Origin: Rhizobium mesoamericanum STM3625
Lineage (GTDB): Bacteria > Pseudomonadota > Alphaproteobacteria > Rhizobiales > Rhizobiaceae
Reading direction: 5' to 3'
Assembly: GCF_000312665.1 (NCBI RefSeq)
Contig: NZ_HF536772.1
Coordinates: forward strand, 3,053,045 to 3,117,044
Length of the DNA: 64,000 bases
A program made the translations under genes and the position numbers. Positions 1 to 8,745 of the stretch are shown here, one piece after another. Within the stretch, counting starts at the first letter, position 1; every line of letters starts with the position of its first letter. The notes beneath the pieces are model-generated. The model was not told the DNA's origin and searched no databases. It saw only the letters and a list, made by a program, of their open reading frames with translations.

Positions 1-178
1 TTTCCCGAAACAGATTCAAGTTTGAAAAAATCCGCTGGACGTCCGGCATAGCCACCGGAGCGCGGCGGCCGGAATCCGTCCGAAAACCACCCGATTCGTC
101 ACCGGCTCGTCGTGGTGCGGCTTCCGCCGCGCTGCACCAGCTGTTTGACAGCAACCCTCCGGTGACTACAATCATTGA

Positions 179-406
179 TTGACGAAATATGGAAGCTCAC
201 CAGTGGAAAGCCAGGTGCTCAAGGACTACCTTATCTTTCTCGGGCCCGCGGTTGCCATTCCGCTGGGCTTATACCTCACTGATCAGACCTCTTCGCCGAC
301 CAGTCTCTTCAAGCTCGGCTTGCTGTTTCCGCTCTTTTTGCTGGCGATGAAGGGACTGGCGGGTTTCTTTCCCTCCGACAACCTGCGGGAACGCTCCGTA
401 CCCTGA
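179..406 (+). CDS. small hydrophobic membrane protein, unknown
   Basis: The frame encodes 75 residues from a TTG codon. Two hydrophobic stretches, about residues 16-34 and 44-62, look like transmembrane segments, and the C-terminal tail is short and polar. No family was recognised. No strong ribosome binding site precedes the TTG, so the true start could differ. It is isolated: the next gene-like sequence runs on the opposite strand and is broken. The protein-like hydrophobic pattern is the only support, and it could equally be a chance frame in decayed DNA. Confidence 0.35.
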   Translation: MTKYGSSPVESQVLKDYLIFLGPAVAIPLGLYLTDQTSSPTSLFKLGLLFPLFLLAMKGLAGFFPSDNLRERSVP

Positions 407-470
407 ATAGCTGAATACGCTATCCTCCGGGGCTTGGTTTTCGCAGCATTTATGTCGATGTCCGGCGGCT

Positions 471-869
471 TCATGCAACCTGAGTTGCAGTCGAGCTTCC
501 TTTCGACATTGTGTCAGTTTGCCTTCGCTGCTGTACCGGTGTCCGCGTTCCACTATGTATCGGCGGTGAACGCACAAAAGAAGCTGCGTGCCTCCGCTGA
601 CCTTTGAGGGAGCGGGCATCCTCCTCAACGTGGCGGACAATTCGGAAAGTCCGGACCTTGTCGACAGGCCAAAACCAGTGCGCATATCCCCAAAACGATG
701 CGGTCCTCGCCTTCGGGTGGTCCTGACAGTGCCTTGCCTGTTTCGGGTCGCCGACACAGAAGACCCGGTCACCGTGGACGACATGGTAACCACGCCGCTC
801 CAGTTCCGTAGCGACAGACGTTTTTCCAGCGCCGGAACCGCCTTCGATCAGATACTTCTTGATTCTCAT
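471..869 (-). pseudogene. broken P-loop nucleoside/nucleotide kinase-like protein
   Basis: The N-terminus reads MRIKKYLIEGGSGAGKTSVA, with a clear Walker A P-loop at residues 10-17. Small AAA/kinase-like proteins of alphaproteobacteria start this way and run to roughly 180 residues. The sequence looks family-like up to about residue 72 (WPVDKVR) and then becomes Ser/Arg-rich and low in hydrophobic residues, which suggests a frameshift. The expected C-terminal half was not found in either neighbouring frame, so the gene seems degraded. A short divergent protein is an alternative. Confidence 0.4.
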
Positions 870-1021
870 AGGCGCTGTCTATCATGTCATTCAATCAATT
901 CGGCGAGAAGAGAACTATGCCTGGACCGCTTCAACTGATCGGGGCAGCAATCGGTCTTTCGGATTTGCGGCGCATGTCTGGCTATTACGCGCCACCATGG
1001 CGACCGTAGAGACCGCGGTGG

Positions 1022-1877
1022 CCTCTTCCGAAAGGAGACGTCGCTAATCCACGATTTCAGGGCATCGATGCGCAAAAGGAGCCTTTAAGCGGGTATCTAA
1101 GCGGTGTCTCGGTCTACAAGGGCAGCACCAAGAGTATCGCCGAGATTGCGGATGAACTTGGAGCCGGGACGATATTTGAAGGCAGTGTGCGGCGAGTTGG
1201 CGATGAAGTCCGTATCACTACGCAACGCATCGACAGCGCCTCACAGGCCCATTTATGGGCTGAGAGCTACGATCGCCCGATGCACGAGATATTCACCGTG
1301 CAGAGCGATGTAGCACAGAAGGTGGCGAAAGCACTGGAGGTCACGTTACTCGCCCCTGTAAAGCAGCGCGTCGAGCGCGCGGCGACGAGCGACCCCGTGG
1401 CGCACGATTACTACCTGAAGGCGCGGCGAGATCACTACAATTATACCGCCGAGGGTTTTGCGCAGGCGATTGCCGGCTACGAGGCCGCCGCGCGTCGCGA
1501 CCCTGCCTACGCGATGGCCTATGTCGGTCTTGCCCAGGTGTGGGTCGACGCTCTGTGTAATGCCCGTTTCGTTGAGCGAGGCCGCTGCCCTTGCGGGGGA
1601 GATACGTGCCGCTGAGATCGATCCACTGAACAGCGCTATTGTTGGCGACGTTGGGTTCATACTCTTCCGCGCAGGCCGTCAGGATGCGATTGAGACGCTA
1701 AATCGTGTGATTCAAATGGCTCCCGACCTGGACAACGCTTTCCTATGGCTCGAGCGCGCCTACGAAGATCACGACTTTCAACTAGCCTTCCTGCAGGGGC
1801 ACGAATTCGAGCAGTTGAAAGCCGACTCGCGCTATAAGGCCATGCAAACCAAGCTCGGCTTTCCACCTCGCTCTTGA
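1022..1877 (+). pseudogene. C-terminal fragment of an adenylate-cyclase-associated TPR protein
   Basis: The reading frame from about 1022 matches the middle of class III cyclase/TPR regulators: the block IAEIADELGAGTIFEGSVRR, then a TolB-like section with HLWAESYDR and FTVQSDVAQKVAKAL, then TPR-type helices around AIAGYEAAARRDPAYAMAYV. Near 1560-1590 the frame breaks, and the TPR pattern resumes in another frame (EIRAAEIDPLNSAIVGDVGF onward) to a stop at 1877. The N-terminal cyclase catalytic domain is absent. A truncated, frameshifted remnant explains this best. Such proteins normally bind or make signals in the cytoplasm, but this copy should be inactive. Confidence 0.55.
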
Positions 1878-2716
1878 CCGGTCCGTCTCCTTTCCATCAC
1901 TCCATCGGCGTTCTTCGCCTGGATCGCCGCGATTGTCCGAGGCATCGGCTTTTGAGCCCGCGGCTACCGAATTTTGGGGTCAGGCGCCCAAGCAGAACTC
2001 GCGACGTATCCCTTTCCGCATTCGGCGCTTCTCGACAGCGCCTCGATCACTGCCCCGGAGACGCGATCCGCGCGATTGCCAAGCTCGAAGACCCGGATAC
2101 CGTGAAGGCGAGGGCTGCCACAGAAGCCGAGATTGCCAAGGCGGAGGACGCGAACGCGGTCAGCCTCAGTCGAAGATTACTGTTGCAACTCGTCCCTCGG
2201 TCAAAGAACCGGCCGTATTCCTTCCGGAGCCAGGCGGACGAGTTGGCTGTCGCAATTTCTGAGCAAAGAGGAGAACAACGAATGAATACAGAAGTTGGAA
2301 GCGCAGAAACCGACAAAGTGCTCCATTCCCGAGCGCCATCGGACCAGCCTCAAGTGGCGGTGAACTTCGCCGCCTCGATGACGGGCGATGGCGTCTTCGC
2401 GTCAGAAGCTGGCACGGCCTTCACTGGATGAGATCGATGAACCAGGGGCCTGCCGAGCACGAAAGCTTTTTCACTCTGATGGGCGCTAAAGCCTTTCTGC
2501 GGAAGGCCCGTCATCATGGCTTGAAAACCGAGTTCATCGGCCGGCAGTAGCCTTAAAGAAAACCTGATGCAGCCTAACGACAACGAGATCATTATCGGCG
2601 CACCTCAAAGCTCCAACTGTCAGGAACCAGGAACGTATTTCGACATATTGCGTTCACCTTTAGTTCAGGCGGATGGGAGGATATTTCCTCCACGTCAATA
2701 GCAGAGGAGAGCCGTC
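1878..2716. other. 840-base stretch with no supported gene
   Basis: Open frames exist on both strands, but none has a recognisable family or a protein-like composition throughout. A frame starting at 2282 has a good AGAGGAG ribosome binding site and would give about 49 residues, but nothing else supports it. The stretch continues the decayed region upstream. Confidence 0.4.
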
Positions 2717-3196
2717 ATGAAAAAGCTGGCGGTCGTCGCATTTGGTTTGATCATAGGTGTTCCCGGCGTCACGCCAGCCCAGGCGTTTCCCGCAATCAAT
2801 CCACCAAGGATCGAAGGAGGGCAGCAGATAGAGCAGGTGCAGTGGCATCACGGAGGGGACGGCCATTGGGATGGTGACCACTACGGCGACTATCACCATC
2901 ACCATCACCATGGATCGAACTGGGGCTTGGCTTTGGGTGGCCTGGCTTTAGGTGCGATCATTGGCGGCGCATTGTCCCAGCCCTATTACGGATCCTACTA
3001 TGGCTCGTATTACGGCGCTCCCTACCGCTATTACGGCCGGCCCTACGGCTATTATCGGCCGTATCGTCACCCCTATTATGCCGGGATCAGCGCCCACGAG
3101 CGTTGGTGCTATGCGCGCTATGGTTCGTACAGGGCGTTCGATAATACGTTCCAGCCCTATTACGGCCCCCGTCGCCAATGCTTGGGCCCCTATTGA
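2717..3196 (+). CDS. BA14K family secreted protein
   Basis: This 159-residue protein starts with a typical signal peptide ([18 protein letters not shown], cleavage probably after AQA). A His-rich segment with six consecutive His lies near residue 60, a Gly/Ala-rich hydrophobic stretch covers about 70-90, and a Tyr/Gly/Pro-rich region follows. The C-terminus carries the BA14K signature: a [19 protein letters not shown] core ending in RRQC. BA14K proteins were first described as a 14-kDa immunoreactive Brucella antigen and are widespread in Rhizobiales envelopes. The His run suggests possible metal binding, which is inference. The start is supported by an AGAGGAGAG site upstream. It stands alone between decayed sequences. 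Confidence 0.9.
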   Translation: MKKLAVVAFGLIIGVPGVTPAQAFPAINPPRIEGGQQIEQVQWHHGGDGHWDGDHYGDYHHHHHHGSNWGLALGGLALGAIIGGALSQPYYGSYYGSYYGAPYRYYGRPYGYYRPYRHPYYAGISAHERWCYARYGSYRAFDNTFQPYYGPRRQCLGPY

Positions 3197-3443
3197 TACA
3201 CGGCACTACCCGGTGGCACCTTCCCGCGACTGGGCTATCTTCAAACGGCTGCAACATCCTGCAAAGCGGCGATAGGGGGCGTCAACAGCAACATCTCCTT
3301 CCTGCGCCGGTCGATGGATGCGATGCGCCAGAAGGGCAGCCCACACTGGCAGGGTCGGGCCGCGAGGGTTACGATGTCGGAGATTTCTCTTCCGGCCCCA
3401 CATCAGTCTTTCGGTTCAAGAAAAGGTGGACTCAGCCCGTTGA

Positions 3444-3470
3444 GCGAAGTGGAAATGATTTCCGCTTCGC
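3444..3470. repeat. 27-bp palindrome with GGAAATGATTTCC core
   Basis: Arms of 13 bases (GCGAAGTGGAAAT and ATTTCCGCTTCGC) surround one central base, with a single T/C mismatch that would be a G-U pair in RNA. The core GGAAATGATTTCCGC recurs at 15390-15404 in another intergenic region of this window. It may be an operator, an RNA hairpin or a dispersed palindromic element. Confidence 0.6.
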
Positions 3471-3676
3471 TGTCTCATTGACGTGAAATGTACAAGTCTC
3501 GGTGGACTCAGGCCCTGGCCGGCATCGCCTTGTCGCGCTGGAAGGAAACACCCGCTACATGGGATTGCGCTGGCAACTCGCCGACGTGCTGCGGACGGTC
3601 ACGCCCCGCGTCGGAGAACCTCTGTGGCTACTGGCACGACCAGATCTGGACCGAGAAGTCCAACGCGCACTGACGG

Positions 3677-3743
3677 TTTCACCAGGATGCTATTGCCGGT
3701 TTCACCGCACCACTATTGACACTTTCACCGCAACTCTATTGCA
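3677..3743. repeat. three 23-bp-spaced repeats, remnant of IS21-family-like end
   Basis: The pattern TTTCACC-N7-CTATTG occurs three times, starting at 3677, 3700 and 3723, exactly 23 bases apart; read on the minus strand this is CAATAG-N7-GGTGAAA. Multiple internal terminal repeats of this size are known from IS21-family insertion sequence ends, where the IstA transposase binds. No istA or istB frame remains nearby, so I read it as an orphan end left by deletion. The family assignment is inference. Confidence 0.5.
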
Positions 3744-3958
3744 ACTTTCTCCATATCACCTTGCTGAGGAAATGAAGCGACCGTCATGGACGAGGTCTGC
3801 GCCAAGGGGTATTCCATTGTGACTGTCAAATCTGCAGGCTCAATCATCTGATCTGATCGCCTTCGTTTCGCCGACCCCGCTTGTATGGCGCATGACCCGA
3901 AGCGTCATTCCAGAGAGTATTTGCGTGGATGATTCACGTCGCGCAGGTGGAGAGAGGT

Positions 3959-5158
3959 TCAGTCGAAGAAGCCCATATCCTCTTCCCTGAGATATCTCCT
4001 GGCCGCTTCGGAGTCGATATCAACGCCCAGCCCCGGCGCTTCCAGCAGGTCCACCATGCTGTCCTTTACGATCTGCGGCGGCAAGCCGATTACCAGCTCC
4101 TCCCACCAGGGGTCGGAGGCGGTCGGATATTCGAACGCGATGAAATTTGCCGGCAACGTGGCGCAGACATTAATCAACGCCCCGAGGCCAAGCAGGCCGT
4201 TGGCAGTGCCGTGCGGTGCCATTCCGATCGAGTGCATGTAGGCGTGCTCGGCGACCCATTTGAGCTCGGCAATGCCGCCAACATCGGCTGGATCGGGGCC
4301 GATAACGCGTACCGCCTGCGTCTCGATAAGCTCCTTAAAATTGTGCCGCAGGTAAATCTGCTCACCAGTGTGGATTGGCGTCGAGGTGGAGGTTGTCAGT
4401 TCCCGATAGGCCTGCGGATTGACCCACGGCACGTAGTCGCCGGTCAGCATGTCCTCGAGCCACATCAAATTGTACTTCTCGACTGCGCGGGCGAACTTAA
4501 TCGCATCGGACAGCATCCAGCCGGGGCCGCAGTCGAGCGCCAGGCTGACCTTGTCGCCCAGCACTTCCTTCATCGCGATCACGCAGTCTAGCATGTGATT
4601 GAAACCGCGCTCGCTGATTATGCCCTGATCCATGGCACCGTGATAGCCGGCCTTCTTTTGCGTTACGCCGTAGTGGAAGCCCGCTACGGTGTCTTTCATG
4701 TTCGAGTGGAACGAGATTCCTTGCTTGATCATGAAGAAATTCTGAGGCTGCTCCATCATCCATTTGACGTCAGCGGCGTAATCTTCCGGCCGGTCGCCCA
4801 TGCGTTTCTGGCGAATCGAACCGTTGTAGACGCGCACCTTGTCCCGTACCTTTCCGCCAAGCAGTTTATAGGTCGGCACGCCCGCGGCCTTGCCAGCAAT
4901 ATCCCACAGCGCATGCTCAATTGCGCTCACCGCAGCGCCGTAGGGCTTGAAAGAGCCCCGTTGGCGAATCTTCAGCATTACTCTCTCGACATCGGTCGGG
5001 TCCTCGCCGACCAGCGCCTCGCGGAAATGCAGAACCCAGGGCTTGAGGTAGGACTTGGTGAATTCGACTTCGCCCAAGCCATAGAGGCCCTCGTCCGTAA
5101 TGATGCGAACGACCGGGTGCTTGCCGATGACGGCGCAGCGGAGATCGGTGATCTTCAA
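3959..5158 (-). CDS. mandelate racemase/muconate lactonizing enzyme family protein (enzyme A)
   Basis: Enolase-superfamily enzyme of 399 residues, with the capping domain at residues 1-115 and the TIM barrel after it. Likely Mg ligands are D209 (LALDCGPG), E235 (WLED) and E266 (TGEQ). H316 (APHGTANG) and E343 (AFEYP) occupy the usual strand 7 and strand 8 positions, and the strand 2 position is K145 in MIKQG. Such enzymes abstract a proton alpha to a carboxylate, and most relatives next to sugar transporters dehydrate sugar acids. I chose the TTG at 5158 because AAAAGGAAC precedes it and it lies 17 bases after the upstream stop; an upstream ATG at 5233 would overlap that gene by 58 bases. It is the last gene of the GntR-led operon. 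The substrate is unknown. Confidence 0.85.
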   Translation of the reverse strand: MKITDLRCAVIGKHPVVRIITDEGLYGLGEVEFTKSYLKPWVLHFREALVGEDPTDVERVMLKIRQRGSFKPYGAAVSAIEHALWDIAGKAAGVPTYKLLGGKVRDKVRVYNGSIRQKRMGDRPEDYAADVKWMMEQPQNFFMIKQGISFHSNMKDTVAGFHYGVTQKKAGYHGAMDQGIISERGFNHMLDCVIAMKEVLGDKVSLALDCGPGWMLSDAIKFARAVEKYNLMWLEDMLTGDYVPWVNPQAYRELTTSTSTPIHTGEQIYLRHNFKELIETQAVRVIGPDPADVGGIAELKWVAEHAYMHSIGMAPHGTANGLLGLGALINVCATLPANFIAFEYPTASDPWWEELVIGLPPQIVKDSMVDLLEAPGLGVDIDSEAARRYLREEDMGFFD

Positions 5159-5175
5159 CTTCGTTCCTTTTCGGC

Positions 5176-6537
5176 TCAGCTCCAGGTGCGATCCCAGGAA
5201 TACTCGTCGTCCCAGTGATGCGTAGGCTGCCAAATGGCGGTGACACCCGGCTGCAAATGCTGCGAGATCACCTCGTCGACGACGTCTTCAATCCCCAAGC
5301 CCGGCTTGTCCGGAACAGTGATGAAGCCGTCCTTCACCACCGGCTTGGGAAGACCGGTGACGATATCATCCCACCAATCGACATCGGCGGAATGATATTC
5401 GAGCGCCATGAAGTTTTCGGTCGCCGTCGCGACATGCGCCGCGGCCATCGCGGCGATTGGGCTTTCTGCCATGTGGATAGCCATGGCGACACCATAGTTC
5501 TGTGCCATGTCGCCGATTTTCTTGGTCTCGAGGATGCCCCCACTGGTGAGCAGGTCCGGGTGGATGACGGAGACGCCCCCGTTATCAAGCAGAGGCTCGA
5601 AGCCCTCCTTGAGGTATATGTCCTCGCCGGTGCAGATCGGCACTGTGGTGGCCTTCTGGAGTTGCCGGTATTGCTCGGTATACTGCCAGGGGATCACATC
5701 TTCGAGCCAGGCTGGCACGTATTTTTCAATTCGCCTGGCAAGGCGAACGCCGTTCTGCATCGAGATATGGCCGATATGGTCGATCGCGAGCGGCACATCC
5801 ATGCCGATGACCTCGCGAACCTCGGCGATGTATTGCTCAAGCAGATCGAGGCCCTTGTCGGAAAAGTGGAGGCCTGTAAACGGGTGCTGGACGTTATGCA
5901 AATCATACGCGGCGTTGCGGATACGCCGCTCTTCGATGGTCTTGAGCGGCCCGCGGCCCGGACGTTCGCGGTATCCTTCTAGTGAGCCGGCAGGAAACAC
6001 GACGGCACCGGGCACATCCGCGATCTGCATCAGTCCCAAATCCATCTTGAGGAAGGTGAAGCCGAGCTCCATGCGTTGCTTGAGGCGCTTACCGGTCTCG
6101 GTTCCGCTCGGTACAGTGGCGTCGGTATCGCAATAGACGCGCACTTTCTCCCGAAAACGGCCGCCGAGCATCTGGTAGATGGGGACACCATAGACCTTGC
6201 CGGCGAGATCCCACAATGCGATTTCAACCGCCGATACGCCGCCACCTTGCCTGCCGTGCCCACCGAACTGCTTGATCCGGCGAAACAGTCGATCGATGTT
6301 GCAGGGGTTCTCGCCAAGCAACCGGCTCTTCAGCATCAGCGCGTAGGTCGCGCTGGCACCGTCGCGCACCTCGCCAAGACCGACGATACCCTGGTTGGTG
6401 TAGATCTTAAGCAGCACGGAGCTGAACGGCGCGCCGACAATTTCGGCTACCCGCATGTCGGTGATGCGAAGGTCGGACGGCTTGGAATGCGTGTTCACCC
6501 GATTGAGCGCCTCGTCGGCTCCATCTGCCTCTGGCAT
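5176..6537 (-). CDS. mandelate racemase/muconate lactonizing enzyme family protein (enzyme B)
   Basis: Enolase-superfamily enzyme of 453 residues, longer than usual because of an N-terminal extension of about 22 residues and a C-terminal tail rich in Trp and His. It has a strand 2 K164-M-D166 motif, probable metal ligands D253, E279 (WLED) and E305 (TGED), H355 (AIHMAES) and E380 (ALEYH). It resembles enzyme A most: both share TGE-x-IYL and a WW-acidic-acidic motif near the C-terminus, which suggests an old duplication. The ATG at 6537 is preceded by ACGAGG, whereas the longer frame from 6579 lacks a good site. It is probably a sugar-acid dehydratase or racemase. Confidence 0.85.
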   Translation of the reverse strand: MPEADGADEALNRVNTHSKPSDLRITDMRVAEIVGAPFSSVLLKIYTNQGIVGLGEVRDGASATYALMLKSRLLGENPCNIDRLFRRIKQFGGHGRQGGGVSAVEIALWDLAGKVYGVPIYQMLGGRFREKVRVYCDTDATVPSGTETGKRLKQRMELGFTFLKMDLGLMQIADVPGAVVFPAGSLEGYRERPGRGPLKTIEERRIRNAAYDLHNVQHPFTGLHFSDKGLDLLEQYIAEVREVIGMDVPLAIDHIGHISMQNGVRLARRIEKYVPAWLEDVIPWQYTEQYRQLQKATTVPICTGEDIYLKEGFEPLLDNGGVSVIHPDLLTSGGILETKKIGDMAQNYGVAMAIHMAESPIAAMAAAHVATATENFMALEYHSADVDWWDDIVTGLPKPVVKDGFITVPDKPGLGIEDVVDEVISQHLQPGVTAIWQPTHHWDDEYSWDRTWS

Positions 6538-6600
6538 GATATATATCCTCGTTTCGGTCGGGGGCTCGTCGCCGTGCACGTGGGGCGGCGTAGGGTATGG

Positions 6601-7767
6601 CTAGTCCAGCTCTATCTCGTGGTTTTGAAGGTAGTCGCGGTTCATCTCAACGCCGAGACCAGGCTTGGCTGTAAGTTTGAGGCTGCCGTTCGAGACATCG
6701 AGTGGTCTGTCGATGAGGTGATCGTATTTGCCGAGGTTCCACTCCGACGTTTCGAGTTTGTAGAAGTTAGGAACGGTCATCATCACTTGCGCTCCTGCAA
6801 CCACGTTGATTGGCCCTGCGGCGTCATGCGGCGAGACCGGGATGTAGTAGGCTTCGCACAGGGCGGATATCTTCTTGAGCTCAGTAATGCCGCCGGTCCA
6901 GGTGACGTCCGGCATGATGTAGTCAGCGAGCTTGTTTTCGAGCACCGGCACAAAATCCCACTTCGTATGGCCGCGCTCGCCCCACGAGATAGCGGCGCTC
7001 ACTTTCTCACGGACCTGTCTGAGAGCGTTGAGGCTCTCCGGTGGACAGGGCTCCTCGAACCAGTCGATCTGACCAGCCTCCTCGAGGCTTCGACAAAGGC
7101 GAATGGCGGTGGGAACGTCGAACCGGCCGTGCGCATCGATTAGGATGTCGACATCAGATCCCGCCGTTTCGCGGATCAGAGCCGTGAGTTCGGCGGCTTC
7201 ACGCTCATCCTTGCGGGTCATGCGACCATCGAGGTAGCCATCCAGCAGTTCGCGAGGCTGTCCACCGGCGGTGCGGCCTTGGTAGGGAAAAGGATCAAAC
7301 TTGAACGCAGTGTGCCCGGACTCGACGATGTCTTGAACTTCGCGAACCACACCCTCTTTGCTACTAAACTTGACCTGGTCGGGATGGGTGTAGAGCGCGA
7401 TTTCATCGCGTACCGGTCCGCCCAACAGCTCGTAGATCGGTTTACCAAGAACTTTGCCTCGAATGTCCCACAGGGCGATGTCGATGGCGCTCACGCATTC
7501 GACTGCGGCGCCGCGGCTGCCCATGTACGTGAAGCTGCGGAATATCTTGTGCCACAGATACTCAATACGGGCCGGGTCCTCGCCTGTCAGAGCGGCGCCG
7601 ATCTGCCGTAGGATCGTGCAGAGGGCGCGATTGGCAAGCCTTGTCGTGGTGGTGATCTCACCCCAGCCGCTCACCCCCTCGTCGGTTGTCACTTCGACGA
7701 ACAGATACTCTCCCCAATAAGATGCATCGGACTTGATTAGCCACGGCCGGACGCTGGTGATTTTCAT
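6601..7767 (-). CDS. enolase-superfamily sugar-acid dehydratase-like protein (enzyme C)
   Basis: This 388-residue protein has the full enolase-superfamily layout: K156-F-D158 on strand 2, D211 followed by H213 (DAHGRFD), E238 (WFEEP), E264 (SWGER), H314 (SPHDAAGP) and E339. The D-x-H-G-R and E-E-P motifs place it nearer to the D-galactonate dehydratase/RspA side of the superfamily than enzymes A and B. It is the first enzyme gene after the GntR regulator, 54 bases downstream of it. It probably removes water from an aldonate or aldarate to give a 2-keto-3-deoxy acid. The exact sugar acid cannot be read from the sequence. Confidence 0.87.
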   Translation of the reverse strand: MKITSVRPWLIKSDASYWGEYLFVEVTTDEGVSGWGEITTTTRLANRALCTILRQIGAALTGEDPARIEYLWHKIFRSFTYMGSRGAAVECVSAIDIALWDIRGKVLGKPIYELLGGPVRDEIALYTHPDQVKFSSKEGVVREVQDIVESGHTAFKFDPFPYQGRTAGGQPRELLDGYLDGRMTRKDEREAAELTALIRETAGSDVDILIDAHGRFDVPTAIRLCRSLEEAGQIDWFEEPCPPESLNALRQVREKVSAAISWGERGHTKWDFVPVLENKLADYIMPDVTWTGGITELKKISALCEAYYIPVSPHDAAGPINVVAGAQVMMTVPNFYKLETSEWNLGKYDHLIDRPLDVSNGSLKLTAKPGLGVEMNRDYLQNHEIELD

Positions 7768-7821
7768 CTCAACTGCCCTTATCTGAAGTGGTCGGGAAAA
7801 CGATATTCCAGGCGATCTATT

Positions 7822-8481
7822 CTATCCTGCCCGAGCGGCGCTACGCGCACGCATGTGTTCGAGGATGTGACGACCGGAGCCCTCGACATGGCGTGCAATG
7901 AGTTCGGCCGCCTCGTCCGCATTTCCCGCTTTCACAAGCGCGATGAGCTCGCGGTGCTCGCTAAGGATCGCGGCACGCCGAGCGAGCGTGAAGTTGAAAC
8001 GTCGGCTCACGGCCCGAAGCACTTCGCGATGCTTCCACCAAAGCTCGGCGGCATGGCGGTTGTAGTGCCTTTGGTACATAACGGTGTGAAAGGCGGTGTC
8101 CAGCTCGCTGTGCCTGAACGTGTCGGCGAAGTTGTTCTCTTCAATCAGGCTTTGGATACGTTCGAGTTCGGCAATGTCCTCGACGGTGGCCATATTCACG
8201 AACCATCGCGTCAGTGCCGGCTCGATCAGGACTCCTATCTCATAAATGTCCCGAACAAAATCCTGATCTATGGGCCGCACGCGCGCTCCGCGGTTGGGAA
8301 CGAAGGTGACAAAGCCCTCTCCGCGCAAAAGTTGCAGAGCCTCGCGCACGGGATTGGTCGAGGTGCCGTGGCGCCTGGCGAGATCGGTAACCACCAGCCG
8401 TTCGTTGGCAGCAAGTCGCCCTTCGATGATGTCTTCCCTGATCAGTTGATAAAGCGAGGCGCCCTCGCTGGAGGCCCCCAT
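7822..8481 (-). CDS. GntR family transcriptional regulator (FadR/FCD type)
   Basis: The 219-residue protein has an N-terminal winged helix (LYQLIREDIIEGRL through NPVREALQLLRGEGFV) and a C-terminal all-helical FCD-like ligand domain with spaced Asp/His residues (ELDTAFH, SEHRELI). FCD regulators often sense carboxylic or sugar acids and repress the adjacent catabolic genes. I chose the ATG at 8481 because AAAGGGA lies 9 bases upstream; a longer frame begins at 8607 but would run through the promoter region. It heads the operon of enzymes C, B and A and faces the ABC transporter genes, so it most likely controls both. Confidence 0.85.
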   Translation of the reverse strand: MGASSEGASLYQLIREDIIEGRLAANERLVVTDLARRHGTSTNPVREALQLLRGEGFVTFVPNRGARVRPIDQDFVRDIYEIGVLIEPALTRWFVNMATVEDIAELERIQSLIEENNFADTFRHSELDTAFHTVMYQRHYNRHAAELWWKHREVLRAVSRRFNFTLARRAAILSEHRELIALVKAGNADEAAELIARHVEGSGRHILEHMRARSAARAG

Positions 8482-8594
8482 CGCATCGATCCCTTTGGGT
8501 GGTTGTGCTTTAAAATTGCTTATCTCCGCCAAGGCAGCCCCCAAGTTCAATACACCGATTGATCGATTATCACGCGAATGTTCTATAAACAATG

Positions 8595-8651
8595 TACGAT
8601 TTATCATGTTGACAGGAAATCTACGATCTGAAAATGTATGATAAGCTCGTA
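8595..8651. promoter_or_regulatory. inverted ATGATAA-n-CGTA pair, candidate GntR operator region
   Basis: The element ATGATAAATCGTA reads on the minus strand at 8607-8595, and ATGATAAGCTCGTA on the plus strand at 8638-8651, giving a large inverted pair about 30 bases apart. A TTGACA hexamer sits at 8609-8614 between them. The position between the divergent gntR and transporter genes fits an operator. Use as a binding site is inferred. Confidence 0.4.
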
Positions 8652-8745
8652 TGGATACATTTGGCTGAAAGCGTCCCGCGGCTGACGAGCGAAGAAAAAG
8701 CTCGCCTCGAAGCAGAGCTCATGGGAGAGAACCTGGAGGATACCT

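Larger units (their letters stand above)
3197..3958. other. 760-base intergenic stretch with repeat remnants
   Basis: No convincing coding frame is present. The stretch contains a near-perfect 27-base palindrome at 3444-3470 and three 23-base-spaced repeats at 3677-3743. Short frames between them, for instance 3502-3822, do not resemble a known family. Confidence 0.5.

Noticed and set aside
1874..2431. 185-residue frame after the cyclase fragment
   Set aside because: Mixed composition, start codon overlapping the fragment's stop region, no family and no good ribosome site for the full length.
3677..3743. Possible CRISPR array from three 23-base-spaced repeats
   Set aside because: The unit has no spacers of repeat-independent sequence: the repeat and gap together are only 23 bases, and no cas gene is near. 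It fits insertion-sequence ends better.
3929..7143. Long plus-strand frames opposite enzymes A, B and C
   Set aside because: They are antisense shadows of three confirmed enolase-superfamily genes and show no protein-like pattern.
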